NCBI RefSeq assembly: GCF_000004195.4
Contig: NC_030683.2
Coordinates: 48,621,358-48,685,357, forward strand
From: Xenopus tropicalis
Lineage: Eukaryota > Chordata > Amphibia > Anura > Pipidae
Direction of reading: 5' to 3'
DNA length: 64,000 nucleotides
Position numbers and translations under genes: made by a program. Positions 33,967 through 45,955 of this stretch are shown in pieces. Every line of letters starts with the position of its first letter. Position 1 is the first letter of the stretch. The notes below the pieces were generated by a model, which saw nothing but the letters and a program-made list of their open reading frames with translations, was not told the origin of the DNA and ran no database searches.

Positions 33967-34439
33967 TTGTTAAGCTTGGATAGCACCCAGTTCAAAAAAA
34001 TGCTAGTGTATTTTCCAAAAGAAGTTCCTGGTCTTTTTGTAAATTTTGTACTTGGGTTGAAGCACAAAACACAATATTTGAATCAATAAGTTTGGTTTTG
34101 TTAGATTAGGATTTAAAGGATATTGTAAAGTAATTATGTTTGGTTAAAAAACCTGCATACTTCTGCTTTTTCTTCTTCCACTTCTTATTCTTAGCGCCCC
34201 CCATTTTCTAAACGCTACTCCTCCTACAGTTTTAGGGGTACAACACCCAAAACCAAAAAACTCCACACTTCTTCGCCCTATAGTGGAGCAGGTTGCTTGT
34301 GCTTTTCTAAGCGATCCAGCCCCCCGTCTTTTTGTGGCACCCCTCTGAACATACCAAATTTTTCCATTGACTTTGACAGGGAAGATGTTCAAACTGCTGC
34401 CACACTTACAGCTTTGAAGCTACACCCCCCAAACTTAAA

Positions 34440-35720
34440 TAACATAATGAATGAAACAGTGACATTTGTTGGATGACCCCAAAGTGGGAGGGGCCAACAA
34501 CAGCCAATTAAATTTCACCCATTGTCTTTTATGGGGAAATTGAAACTGCTGCCAACCTTACAGCTTTGAGGCTACACTCCCCAGACTTGAATCACATAGT
34601 CATGGGGTCATCCTGAAGGAAAATATGATGATTAATGCCCAAAAGTGGGCGGAGCTGTGAACAGCCAATCAGATTTTACGTATTGACTTTTAATGGGGAA
34701 ATTCAACCTGCTGCCATTCTGACAATATTAACACCAGGGGCCCCAAACTTTTTAGGGTTTGGCACCGGGTATCTGTGGTTCAAGTTTAGAAAAAGTGGGT
34801 GGGGCCGCCAACAGCCAATCAGATTATAACTATTGATTTTCAATGGGGAAATTCAACCTGCTGCCATTCTCATCGTATTAACACCAGGGTCACTAGGGGA
34901 CAGCATTTTTAGGTTTTAAAAAGTGGGTGGAGCCACCATAGCCAATTAGACTACTTTATTGAATTTTTTTGGTTTAAATTTAAAATACTGCCTTTCGCTA
35001 TCATTTCTCTACAATTTATGTCAGGGTTCCCAAACTTTGCACAGTCAGCCACTAGCTGATTACGTATTCAGTGTTAAAACAAATGGGCAAAAACCACCAA
35101 CAGCCAATCCATTTCCACCCATTAAATTTAATTGGTTTATATTTAAACTGATGCCATTATATAAGTATTATATTGTTCAAAGTTAGAAAATAGAGGGTGG
35201 GGCCACCAACAGCCAATCACATTTCATCTATTTACTTTCAATGGTGAAGTGTAAAATGCTGTAAGTCTCACAATTTCCCAAACTTTGCAAACTTGGTCAC
35301 TGGGGGACTTCAGTTCAAAAATAGGAAAAGCGGGTTGGGCCACTAACAGCCAGTCATATTTCATTCATTGAATTTTATTGGTTTAAATTTAAAATGCTGT
35401 CATTTTCTATTTATGCCAGGGTGCCCATAAGTAGGAAAAGTAGGCACACCCACCAACCACCAATTACAATTTACCTATTGACCTTTAGGGGTTTAAAACT
35501 GCTTCTGTTCTTTAACTATTAATCCTAGGGTCCCTAAATTTTGCAGAGTTAGTCACTGGGTAACTGCAGTTCCAGGTTAGAAAAAGTGGTGCCAATCAGA
35601 CACTATTAAATCCAGGGTCCCCAAACTTTGCACAATGGTTTTCACTATATAACTGTGGTCCAAGGTTAGAAAAAGTAGACAGAGCCAACAACAGATCAGA
35701 TTTCATTCACTGACTTCACG
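34440..35720. repeat. Diverged tandem array, about ten units, with recurrent CCAAT box
   Basis: Units of roughly 110-160 bp share 'aaagtgggtggggccacc', 'aacagccaatcagattt', 'attgactttcaatggggaa' and 'ctgctgccattct', then 'gggtccccaaactttgc'. The word agccaat or a near variant recurs at about 34502, 34661, 34814, 34940, 35102, 35211, 35347, 35459 and 35593. Units are far apart in sequence, so the array is old. The open frames inside are not credible genes. Confidence 0.7.
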
Positions 35721-36055
35721 TTTTTCAACCCAACATGAAGTTTTTTCAACCCAACATGAAGTTTGTTCTCAAACTTCCCTTTCTTGTTACATAATTATAA
35801 TCTTTTTTTTATTTTACTTATACTATGGAGCATATATATTACATGTTGATCACCATACAGGGAATCAATAAAAGAAAATGTGAGTTAGGAACTCACATTC
35901 CTAAGGTTGACATGTAATACATATGTCCTTTTTTGTTGTGTTACATCAGACATTTAACTTTCATGCATTAGTTTGGGATCTATAATTTGGAATGTTTCAA
36001 ATGAGGAATAAGATATATTTATGTAATTTGGCTAACCATAATTGTAAGTCTGCTA

Positions 36056-36145
36056 AAAAATCATTTAAACATTAAATAAACCAAATAGGATATGGATTCA
36101 TGAATCCATATCCTATTTGGTTTATTTAATGTTTAAATGATTTTT
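36056..36145. repeat. Perfect 90-bp palindrome without spacer
   Basis: The arms of 45 bp meet between 36100 and 36101 (ggattca|tgaatcc) and match at every position. The arm contains 'attaaataaaccaaatagga', a word of the TA-type MITE family (compare 41070-41090), so it looks like an inverted duplication of part of a MITE. Confidence 0.85.
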
Positions 36146-36236
36146 AATTAAGGTCAAATGCAAGAGTAATGTTATAATTTAATGTAGAAAAAAATTGTTT
36201 CCTTAAATTGACTCTACATAATGGATTTCCTGTATA

Positions 36237-36242
36237 AATATA

Positions 36243-36303
<61 letters not shown>
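36237..36303. repeat. (TA)n microsatellite
   Basis: More than 60 bp of uninterrupted TA after 'taaatataatataa'. Confidence 0.9.
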
Positions 36304-36305
<2 letters not shown>

Positions 36306-36452
36306 CACATTTAGTGCTTTGTTTTACTTTGACTCAGCTAAAATGTCACTTTACTAATCTGTTTTAGCCACATTGTTTAATTGGCCACATGCATTTTCAA
36401 GTAGAAGTGCTTAAATGTTAATGAGCCAACACTGGTTGTGTCCCAGAGGGGC

Positions 36453-36614
36453 ATATTTATTATAGTGTGTAAGCCAACATCACTGGTAATGTTGCCCATA
36501 GCAACCAATGAGAAATTAGATTTACACAATCTCCTACAAATTAGAATACAAAAGCAAAGATATGATTGGTTGATATTGGCAACATCACCAATGTTGGCTT
36601 ACACACTATAATAA
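36453..36614. mobile_element. Palindromic MITE, 'ggggcatatttat' family
   Basis: Inverted ends 'ggggcatatttattatagtg' and 'cactataataaatatgcccc', with 'AGA' on both flanks. The inner words 'ccaacatcactggtaatg' and 'accaatgttgg' are shared with the 13.07-kb and 52.9-kb copies. Confidence 0.7.
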
Positions 36615-38059
36615 ATATGCCCCAGAGTGTACACTTACATAAATTATGGTTCATGGAATCATAGATAAAAGCATACAGAGTTAAATGACAACTTTAGAGA
36701 CTTTTATACAGTATTTTTTCAGGTAAACACTTTTTTTATTTTAAGTATCCATTCAATCAATCCATTATACTGAAGAGAGAGAAAGATCAACAATTTACTG
36801 TGCAAAAAATTAAAGAACTTTTTAGGGGAGTAGTTACTTTCACTTAAACAGTACTAGCTTTAAGAAAGAGCTTTCAAGGTTGTAATATCTTTCCATAAAT
36901 GACTGTTTTATGAAAGGAAGTTATTATCTTGAATGGTGAGAATCTTAATGCATTTCTGGTTTGCCTTTAATAAATTGGCATTGCTATAGGAAAACACTTG
37001 GTTTTTAAATGGAGTTAGTGACAGATACAAAATCTTTTGGCAAGCAGAAGGCTGTGCACCGTTAATCTAACTTTGGCTTTAAACAGCAAAATAGTACTTG
37101 CAAACTTTAATTTAAACTTGGATTTTATGCACATAACTGAACAATTCAATTAACAAGCTTATAAAACTAGTGAAGGTATACAGTTTGCGTGTATACAGTA
37201 GGCCATAAAATGTTTTGTATACAGGTTCACATTTGCAAATAGATCCATATATATCTGAAAAAAGCACTTTTGAATGACAAAAAAAAGTAACTCCCTAAAA
37301 CTGACTCTCTCTATACTGCTCTATGAAAAATTGAGCATGCACAAGCTGATAAAATCTGCCGACGTTATTTCAGACTGGGACCTGTGTATGGGGCCAGTCT
37401 GACCTATAGCTGGTCAAAAATTGGCCAGGTATCCATTGGACAGGTTTGATTTTCCCTTTGGGGTGAGGACCGTTTGGCTGGTTTATATGGCCGTCTCCCC
37501 AAGGGCCTGCATTGGCGGCCTGAGGGCCAAAAGATCAGATCAGCCAAATATTGCTCACCTCAATGTACTGGGGAAAGATCCACTCATTTGGCGACTAGCG
37601 GATCTTTACATTTTTGACCCCCTTTAAGAAAGGGACTTGGTTGTAACAAACTTGGTCAAAACATATCTTTCTTTCCCAGTAGCTTAAAATTATATATGGA
37701 ATTAATACAGAATGTTTTGGACTGGGGGTTTTCTAGATGATCTTCTAGGTCATGTTTCCCTAAACAGAGTAATGTGAAATTCCAAGAAAAGGTTACACTA
37801 TATTGGTGGAATAATCCTATTGGGCTTAGTAAATGTTTTTAGAAGACTTGGAGGCCAATTTTTAAAATGAAAATGTTTGCATATCCATTTTAAAATATAA
37901 AAAAAAACTTTACCAAACTAAATTCCCCTTGACTTCTACATGCATTTGCACCTCCACAAATGTCGAACAGATTTTGGAATAACACTAATGATAAAAATAA
38001 GGTAGCCCCCAGTTCAGTTCTGGCTTGGCCCATATATGTAAAACGTTTTTAGGTTCAAC
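36615..38059. other. No gene seen; slightly GC-richer patch at 37360-37620
   Basis: The patch has an open frame of 68 codons on the plus strand but no protein-like motif or splice support; it resembles a decayed transposon end. The rest is AT-rich. Confidence 0.4.
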
Positions 38060-38240
38060 CCATTTTCAGGCGCTCTGGTTTTCTCCTACACTAATTACAA
38101 GCATGTAAATTAGCTAACGTGTTGTGTGAATGTGAGAGGGTCCACTGGTGCAATAACTGATTTAAATAATGATATATCTCTCTATAAAGCGCTAGATAAA
38201 TGTGTTGGTTCTATATAAATAGAAGACAATAATAACAGGA
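38060..38240 (+). mobile_element. L2/CR1-like LINE 3' tail, decayed
   Basis: Words 'gcgctctggttttctcctac', 'gtgaatgtgagagg' and 'ctctataaagcgctagataa' followed by 'ctatataaata' match the 3' region of vertebrate L2/CR1-type repeats. Confidence 0.5.
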
Positions 38241-38487
38241 AAGAACACCAACACCTAAATCAGGCTTCTTTTAATGATGCTCAGCAGCACAATATGAAAA
38301 TGGCTGTTTCATTGTGAATATATTAGGCTTCTCCAATTATATAGCAGCTCAAGGCAGCTCATGAAAGATAGAAAAGCAGACTTTTAAGAAGGAATTGTAA
38401 TTTTCATCACTATATAAAGACCTTATTATGATGAACACAATAGGCACAGGAAGAAAAGGACTAGAAATTCGGATGAACGCTATTTTT

Positions 38488-38932
38488 ATTAAATATTTTC
38501 TGATGTGAATGAGAGAGGGAGAGGGGTGAAAACTGACCAGATTAACTCCTTCAAAAAATGTTATCTTTGATCCCATAATTGCCCTAATTTTTTTTTTTAT
38601 GAAATATTTTCTGATGTGAATGAGAGAGGGAGAGGGGTGAAAACTAACCAGATTAACTCCTTCAAAAAATGTTATCTTTGATCCCATAATTGCCCTAATT
38701 TTTTTTTTATGAAATATTTTCTGATGTGAATGAGAGAGGGAGAGGGGTGAAAACTGACCAGATTAACTCCTTCAAAAAATGTTATCTTTGATCCCATAAT
38801 TGCCCTAATTTTTTTTTTATGAAATATTTTCTGATGTGAATGAGAGAGGGAGAGGGGTGAAAACTGACCAGATTAACTCCTTCAAAAAATGTTATCTTTG
38901 ATCCCATAATTGCCCTAATTTTGTGCCTATTT
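38488..38932 (+). repeat. Tandem array, four copies of about 110 bp
   Basis: Copies start at about 38491, 38602, 38712 and 38822 with 'aaatattttctgatgtgaat' and end 'cccataattgccctaattt' plus a T run of variable length. They differ mainly by one G/A (actgacc against actaacc in copy 2) and by T-run length, so the amplification is recent. The minus-strand open frame repeats with the units and is not a gene. Confidence 0.9.
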
Positions 38933-39172
38933 TAGCCAACAGTAGCTTGTTGTCTTACTAATGCAGAATAAGAAGTTGCATTTTGTTTTTCATCAATGTT
39001 TTGCATAAATAAATCAGCATAATTTGAGAATTGATGGTATCATCCAAGCCCTAGTATTATTTCTTCACTTTATATAATGTGTGAGAAGTGATGAGAAATG
39101 TCTGAATGTGTCTGAAATAAGTCACAACTCCAAACACAGAAAAATTATCCAATATTGGATCCCATAATAGTA

Positions 39173-39500
39173 CAGGTATAGGACCCGTTATCCAGAATGC
39201 TCGGGACCAAGGGTATTTCGGATAAGGGGTCTTTCCGTAATTTGGATCTCCATACCTTAAGTCTACTAAAAAATCAATAAAACATGAATTAAACCCAAAA
39301 GGATTGTTTTGCATCCAATAAGGATTATTTATATCTTAGTTGGGATCAATTACAAGGCACCGTTTTATTTCTACAGAGAAAAAGGAAATCCGTTTTAAAA
39401 TTCTGAATTATTTGATTAAAATGGAGTCTATGGGAGACGGGCTTTCCGTAATTCGGAGCTTTCTGGATAATGGGTTTCCGGATAAGGGATCCAATACCTG
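39173..39500. mobile_element. Intact TA-type MITE ('caggtataggacc...' family)
   Basis: Inverted ends 'caggtataggacccgttatc' and 'gataagggatccaatacctg' are flanked by TA on each side, as in Tc1/mariner-type elements. It is the best copy in the window and serves as the empty-site reference for the copy split by the LTR element at 16.9-22.6 kb. Decayed copies lie at 16.3, 27.6, 41.0 and 60.5 kb. Confidence 0.75.
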
Positions 39501-39732
39501 TACTACCTTTACCAATAAAACAGTTGAAAAAAAAACTTTAATGCATCCAGTTTTATTCTACACATAATTTTCAATGGGTCTACAAAAATAAATAAATAAA
39601 AATTGCTTACATTTTGCGTATGACAACTCCCAATGATTTCTACATAAAGTCACAAACGTTTAGATGGAGAAGTTTTCTGTTTTTTTTTAGTTTTTTTTAT
39701 TTGAACGTTTATAAATCAGCCCCTAACTCTTC

Positions 39733-40157
39733 TTAAAGGAACAGTAACACCAAAAAATGAAAGAGCTTTCAAGTAATAAAAATATAATGCACTGTTGCCC
39801 TGCACTGGTAAAACTGGTGGGTTTGCTACAGTAACACTACTATAATTTATATAATAAGCTGCTGTGTGGCCATGGGGGCAGCCATTCAAGCTGGAAAAAA
39901 GGAGAAAAGGCACAGGTTATATAGCAGATAACAGATAAGTTCTGTAGAATACAATGGTGTTTTATCTTTTATCTGCTATGTGCCTGTGCCTTTTCTCCTT
40001 TGAATGGCTGCCTCCATGGCTACATAGCAGCTTATTTATATAAATTATAGTAGACTTTCTGAAGTAAACACACAACTTTTACCAGTGCAGGGCAGCAGCA
40101 CATTATATTTTAGTTACTTTTATACACTTTCATTTTTTGGTGTTACTGTTCCTTTAA
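39733..40157. mobile_element. T2-like palindromic MITE
   Basis: TTAA on both ends, inverted arms 'aggaacagtaacaccaaaaa' and 'tttttggtgttactgttcct' and further inner complementarity ('tggctgcctcc...' against 'gggggcagcca'). A half copy is at about 60395-60476. Confidence 0.75.
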
Positions 40158-40199
40158 GACTCATTAAGAATAACTTTTTGTAGGAAGCATTTCATTATT

Positions 40200-40545
40200 T
40201 TACTTTGCAACAACACCTCCTGACTTCTCCACACTCCTACAGTAGCTAGCACCTGCTACCTTTTATTTTCTATTTTTTTTACTTCTGCCCTTGTGCCTGT
40301 CTCCTCTTACGTATAGATTGTAAGCACTTTCAGCACATGCACCTCATTCTAGCTGTGCATAAACACCCTGGCACTTTATTAATTATTAATTATTGTAATT
40401 GGTATCATTTATGTTAACTCTACTCCTGTTTGTGTGATGGCTAGTGAGGAACAAATTTTTTAGTGAAATTGCACAGATTTGCTCATCGCTACTTATGCCT
40501 CATAAAGCACTATGTACATATGTAGTGCTATATAAATACATAGTG
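40200..40545 (+). mobile_element. L2/CR1-like LINE 3' tail interrupted by MITE sequence
   Basis: 'tagattgtaagcacttt' and 'cactatgtacatatgtagtgctatataaata' are LINE tail words. Between them, about 40440-40490, lies a decayed end of the 'tagtgatgagcgaat' family. Confidence 0.5.
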
Positions 40546-40640
40546 ATGAGCGAATCTGTCCCGTTTCGCTTAGCCGAAAAATTTGCCAAACTTTCAAAAG
40601 ATTCACGAAATGGTGAAAATGTTGTGTGTCAAACAAAATG
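40541..40640. mobile_element. Partial 'tagtgatgagcgaat' MITE
   Basis: Begins 'tagtgatgagcgaatctgtc' and continues through 'gaaaaatttgccaaactttc'; the second half is absent. Confidence 0.6.
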
Positions 40641-41029
40641 TGCTCCAGGGAGCCTGGGATCGACAAGGCCAGTTCTGTCTAGAGTTACAACCTTCTGCTT
40701 TTGACAAAGTGGATCACCAGCTCCTTTAAAACATTCTTCTCTCCCTTGGCATACAAAGTACTGAACACTCCTGGATCTAGTCATACCTCTGCAAACACTT
40801 TCTCTGTCTTTTTCCTGAAAAAACTCTATGTTCCCTCAAGGCTTTGACCTTTGACTACAACTGTTCTTACTATACTCTATACATTTTCAGGTTAACTCAT
40901 CACGTTCTTTGGCTTTCAGCACTGATGATACACAAATCTTTCCACCCTATAGCATGTAAGTCCTTGTAAGGCTTGCAGGGCCCTCATTAATTGATGTATC
41001 AATTTGTTTGTAAATAACAGACTTGGGAC

Positions 41030-41280
41030 TTGTTCCAGAATAGTAAAAATAATAAAATAATTTAACATTAAATAAACCCAATAGGATTGTTCTTCTTCCA
41101 ATAAGGAATAATTATATCTTGAAATAATAAGTAAAAGGTACTATTTTGTTACTACAAGGAAAAAGAAATTAGTTTATAAAATATGAATTATTTGAATATT
41201 AAAAATATGAATTATATCATATCATTATATTATATCTGCTATCCAGAAACTTGATATCCATAGGCCACTTATCCTAAGAG
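41030..41280. mobile_element. Decayed TA-type MITE
   Basis: Family words 'aacattaaataaacccaata' and 'ggattgttcttcttccaataa' and 'atctgctatccagaaac' are present in order. Confidence 0.45.
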
Positions 41281-44140
41281 GCTTTTCACTATTTTAGAAT
41301 ACACTAGTACAAATAAAGTGCAAGATTTAAATGCTAACATTTAATCCTGAGGCTTAGCATCCAGAGCTATCTGCATACTTAATTAATATTTTTTGATTGA
41401 TTTTTTGCACCTTGTTGTTTGATAGAATATTCTAGGTCCCCGCAGTAAGCACAGAGACCTTATTCCAAAGATAATGTAACATATTTTTAATATATTATAG
41501 ATGTTTTTTTCTCAGGACCATAACCCCCCTTCCAATGTATAAACACTTTCTATTTATTTTCACAAAGTCTGTGTCTTATTAGAATTTGCCTTTGAAGCCA
41601 AAATGTTCACTGAACTTAGGATATTCATTTCTGACTTAGGTTGTTTGCAGCAAGCAGAGAGTGATCCCATTTACATTTTAATTATGTACGAGGTATATTC
41701 ATTTTTATGGGAAACTAATTGCAAAATATGGATTCATTTTTGATTGAATATGTACAGATACAGATGTTATATAGTTGTAGATGTAACTATAAAAAGTAAA
41801 ATAGATCAGGTCTGGTACTGACAGATGAGCAAGAAAAGCCCTGGAGCTGTAGTTGAGATTGGGTGAGAAGCAATGAGTCAAGGGGTGGGTGGGAAAAAGC
41901 TGGGCTTGGGGTGAAAAAGGAGAGGGATGTGATATCATGGGAGAAGCAGTTCATATTCTTATCTTCTGAGCAGGTAGAAACATTACATTCACCCTCCCCC
42001 TTTTTTTTTGCATATTTTCTTTCTTCTTTATGTTCTCATATTATTTATTAATAACCGAATGTTGATGTTTTCTTGTATGCACTGTTATATTGTGGTTTCG
42101 GTAACGTTATACAGTATAAATGTGAGAGTCTGCATGGTATCATTCATATTAAATGAATGCCAAATCCTTGATCCAGGGAATGTTTCTGATCGCCATTGTA
42201 GTTAGGTAAGAATTTTTTTCCTCTTAAGGCATAACTGGCACAGCCTTCAGGCTGGGTTTTTTGCCTTCCTCAGGATCAAAACAGTGGATATATGATAATA
42301 TATTTAAAGTTTTATTTGTCTCATACATACAGCAATTAACCCAAGGAGATGGACTCCCCCGGGAGTCACTGAACTGTTCCATCTTGAAATCAATAGGAAA
42401 TTCAAAATTTTTAGACAATTTCAAACAATATACCCAAAGTGTAAATATTGTCACCCATAAGATAATTTGTATACAATTAATGTATACTTATTTGATATAG
42501 GAAAAATAAATAGAAACTTTATTCTTTTTAAAGAAAAATGTTTTATTTGTCACAGCAATTTTAGAAGAGGGAGAAAGGAGGTTGATAGATACAGACACTG
42601 CTACTGCTTGTGCTAGGTGACAGCCTGCTTGGATTTCCTATAATCAAAACAATGCAGATTCAGGACCGGCAGCAGGGCTGCTGATCTTCTTTCAAGGTGG
42701 GAGATGCAGCTCCTGCTGGTAGCAGAGTTTGGGGCCATCCTTTCTGTAGGTAGAGGCAGCCTAATACTTTTCAGTGAGGAATGTCCAAGCATAATAGGGA
42801 TCTCTTATGGAATTCTGCCTTTGACTATTGCCTTGAGGTGAGGCTGGCAAGGTACTTTTTATTTGATAAAATTTGAATAAATGCTGTGGATATTTTTACC
42901 ATTCCTGCTCCTGTTGTTTTATTAAGGTATGTTACAATGGAATTCAGAGGAATGGTTAAAAGCAAAGGGTCAGTTAGTCCCCTTGTCATGAGTTTGTGCT
43001 GGGAATAGTGCATTAAAGTGAATGAACTAAGGAGGGCAATGTCACACAGAGTTTCATTGCCTGGCGAGAAATCTCGTCTCCCAAGGTCGATGAAGTGCTC
43101 AACCATACCTGCCACTTCACCTCCCTTTCAATCCCCACACATAGATTCCTGGTAATTGCCCAAAAATGTATAAGCAGACTTTTCAAATTTTTGAACGATT
43201 ACCTAGGGATGCTGCATGTAAAGTGAAGGAGCAGGTATTGTCAGGAGCTTCATCATCCACAGGAGAGGAGATTTCATGCAGAGAAATGAAGTGCCCAGTT
43301 TGACATCACCTTTAAAGGGATGTTGGTCATATTTCTACAGGAGCAGCAGTGTAAGTATTTTAACTTATGATAAATTAGGAGGATTTATTTATGAAGGTGA
43401 ATTTGCAAGGAATTATCAATGGCAATAAAGCAGCTTGTGGGTTATCTGTACATAAATAAATAATAAACTTGTTTTTGCAGTGTAGGGTAATGTCATTTAT
43501 GTTTTGAAAGATGTCTCATTTATTTTTTTTCTCATTTCCTAGTAAAAGACTACTTAATAACAAATTCAAATAGATAATTTTTTTAAATGGTACAAATTTA
43601 TTCCATTGTCTAATAAAAATTATTTACTACAATATTGGCAACTTTAACGTATGAAAAAAAGAAAACCCAAAAATGAAAACAACAATACAAAACATTATTG
43701 ATAATCTAAAACTATCAGGCCATGTAAAATACAGTCAATGCATTGTTAGGTTTCCTTATAGCTTCCTCTGTCCAGATTTCATCAGGATAAATTACATTAT
43801 TATGCCAAATCAGATAAAATGATTCAAGAAAAGAACACTACAGTGCAAGGATGTTTTAAACCCCTTGACTCTCAAAGGTTGTCGACCTAAGCAATAAATG
43901 AGTTGATTTATTGCAATTTGCCCAATCATGTAGTACAATAACTTAAAGCTGATTAAAATGTGTATAGCAAATCTTTAAATGCTTCCAATAAATTATAGAG
44001 AGGGTTGGAGTGCAAATACATGGTACTGCAGCTAAATGACAAGAAAAGATATTATTTTAATCAGGATATATTCAACAGAGCTATGTTAAAAGAGCATAGA
44101 TCTTGAAATGGGTTCTTTATGATTTGTAAATAAAATGCAG
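41281..44140. other. No gene seen
   Basis: AT-rich sequence. A minus-strand open frame at 42825-43115 (96 codons) has no recognisable motif or splice context and is not called. Confidence 0.4.
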
Positions 44141-44259
44141 TTACTTAATCTCTACAACGCACCCGTATCGCATGCTTCCTCTTTTAGCTCTTCTTTCTGC
44201 TACTTCCATAAGACTTTGATAAATAATTCCATTTGTTTTATTGTCAAAGGTCATGAGGG
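44141..44259 (-). CDS. Candidate terminal or internal exon of an unidentified host gene
   Basis: On the minus strand an acceptor (gcttggtatcttctatag, just upstream of 44259) leads into two bases of a split codon and 38 sense codons, then TAA at 44141-44143. The peptide is protein-like (for example TNGIIYQSLMEVAERRAKRG). The stretch is locally CpG-containing (cgatacgggtgcg) in an AT-rich area, which suggests constraint. If it is not the last exon, a donor after 44163 (ACGG|gtgcgt) would end a 97-nt exon. It has the same strand as the 8.4-kb candidate exon and could belong to the same gene, upstream of it, only if internal. I do not recognise the gene; chance remains possible at this length. 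Confidence 0.4.
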
Positions 44260-45390
44260 CTATAGAAGATACCAAGCAATCCCTTCATAGACTACATTTT
44301 CCATACATCTAGTCCTTGTACACTTGTGCTAATAATGAGGCTGAATTTCAGTGTGAATTCATTTCTATATTTGTTTAGAAGGATATTTTAAAGCACAATG
44401 ATAATTGCCAGTATCTGCTTAGAACAACAATTAGAAAGGATAATGCTTTTCAGTTAACCTGCAGTAATAAAGGCCTGCATTAAATGATTCCTGTCACAGT
44501 ATCATAATTGTTTATCCATGAGCTTAATAGTTCACAGTCAAGTAAATGGTTCACTTCGTTTCAGGAAATGGATTGCTGGGTGAACAAGAAACTGAGAGAG
44601 AGGACATTGTACTGTTTGGATCATCTTATTAAGTATTACAGTACAATCGATATTTGTATATATTTTGTGGACATCTTTTTGATTTCTTTTTAAATTCTTT
44701 ATTTCATCTTTTATTTATTGATGATCTCCATGTATGGTCTCCTATAGAATTGCTTAATTTAGATACAGTATTTAGTGTGTAGAAAATAAAGCATTATCAA
44801 AGAGCAGATGTTAGAGCTATGGCTTTATAATTCAAACAGAAATTGAATACAAAAACAGTAGTAACAACAGATAGTAACATTATCAATTTGGGGGTACACA
44901 TTTTTGTTAAGAGTAGGAGAATATATGCATTCTGATCCCTAGATTGATCTTAGATATTGGTGATCAGGAGTATTGTACAATGCCCCAAAACCAAAACTCC
45001 TTCAGTTCCCTGCTCACTAATCACAGAGATTTACTTGCTTGCAGGAAGCTAATGTTGCAGTCAGTATTTGTGTTTACATGTGCTTACACCAATAAAAAAC
45101 AAAATAATGAATGCTATTTAACAGTAACTTGTGGCTCTCAAACAGCTCTTAGGCAATTTAAAAAATACTAGATCATCTGAAGGTAAAGGATCAAAGGTAT
45201 TCATTCCAGAGTACTAAAGTAGCTTTGATTAAAGGGGCATTAGGAGCAATGACATTATTTACTCAAAATACAGACCAGAGTTTCTTTCTAATGCACTACA
45301 GTCACTGCATTTCACTATTGAGCATACCAACAAGCTAATCCATTATAATCTACTCTGGAAGAGGAAGGGTTGGCCTAGAAGTTACGTGAT
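44260..45390. other. No gene seen
   Basis: AT-rich non-coding sequence. Confidence 0.4.
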
Positions 45391-45659
45391 CTGCTAAAAG
45401 TCGCAGAAAAAAGTCCCAAATTTTTCAAGATTTACTGTGCAACAAAACGGCTAAAAATCCAAATCTGACAATTTGCCAGCTAAAACTTGTTGAGATCATG
45501 TAAAAGTCAATGGAAGATGCCCCTTCCCTGCTTCAAAAGTTTTCAGATTCTTGACACTGTTTTTTTTATGTAAGTATTTGAAAAAGTATAGGTTTATGTG
45601 CGATAAGTCGAAAAATTTGACTTTTTTTTACTGATAATTGTCAGACATTCGTGCAAATT

Positions 45660-45955
45660 AGTTCATTCAGTTTTTTTTTCGTCAGGCATGGATTCACAGC
45701 CAATTTCCGCATTTTGCATTGGCAAATTATATCGTGAAAGTTCAGCAAAAAATTGGCACAAAAAAAAATGCGGTCACGTCAAATTAGGCACGGCCACATA
45801 AAAAAAAAGACACGTGCAACAAAAAATAGATACACGTGACAAAAAAAAGACATGCATGCAACAACAAATCATGGATTTTTCACCTTTTTGCAAATGTTAC
45901 TGACGTTTTGTGAATTTTTCGGCAAAGTGAAACGGGACAGATTTGCTCATCACTA
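45660..45955. mobile_element. 'tagtgatgagcgaat' MITE, decayed
   Basis: Left part 'gtcaggcatggattcacagc' and right end 'gggacagatttgctcatcac' are the two family ends, with 'acgtgcaacaaaaaatag' type internal array words. Confidence 0.6.

Noticed and set aside
34144..34392. Minus-strand frame with basic composition near the CCAAT array
   Set aside because: It lies at the edge of the diverged tandem array and is not preserved in other units.
38349..38687. 112-codon minus-strand frame with internal duplication
   Set aside because: The duplication is that of the 110-bp tandem array; no other coding evidence.
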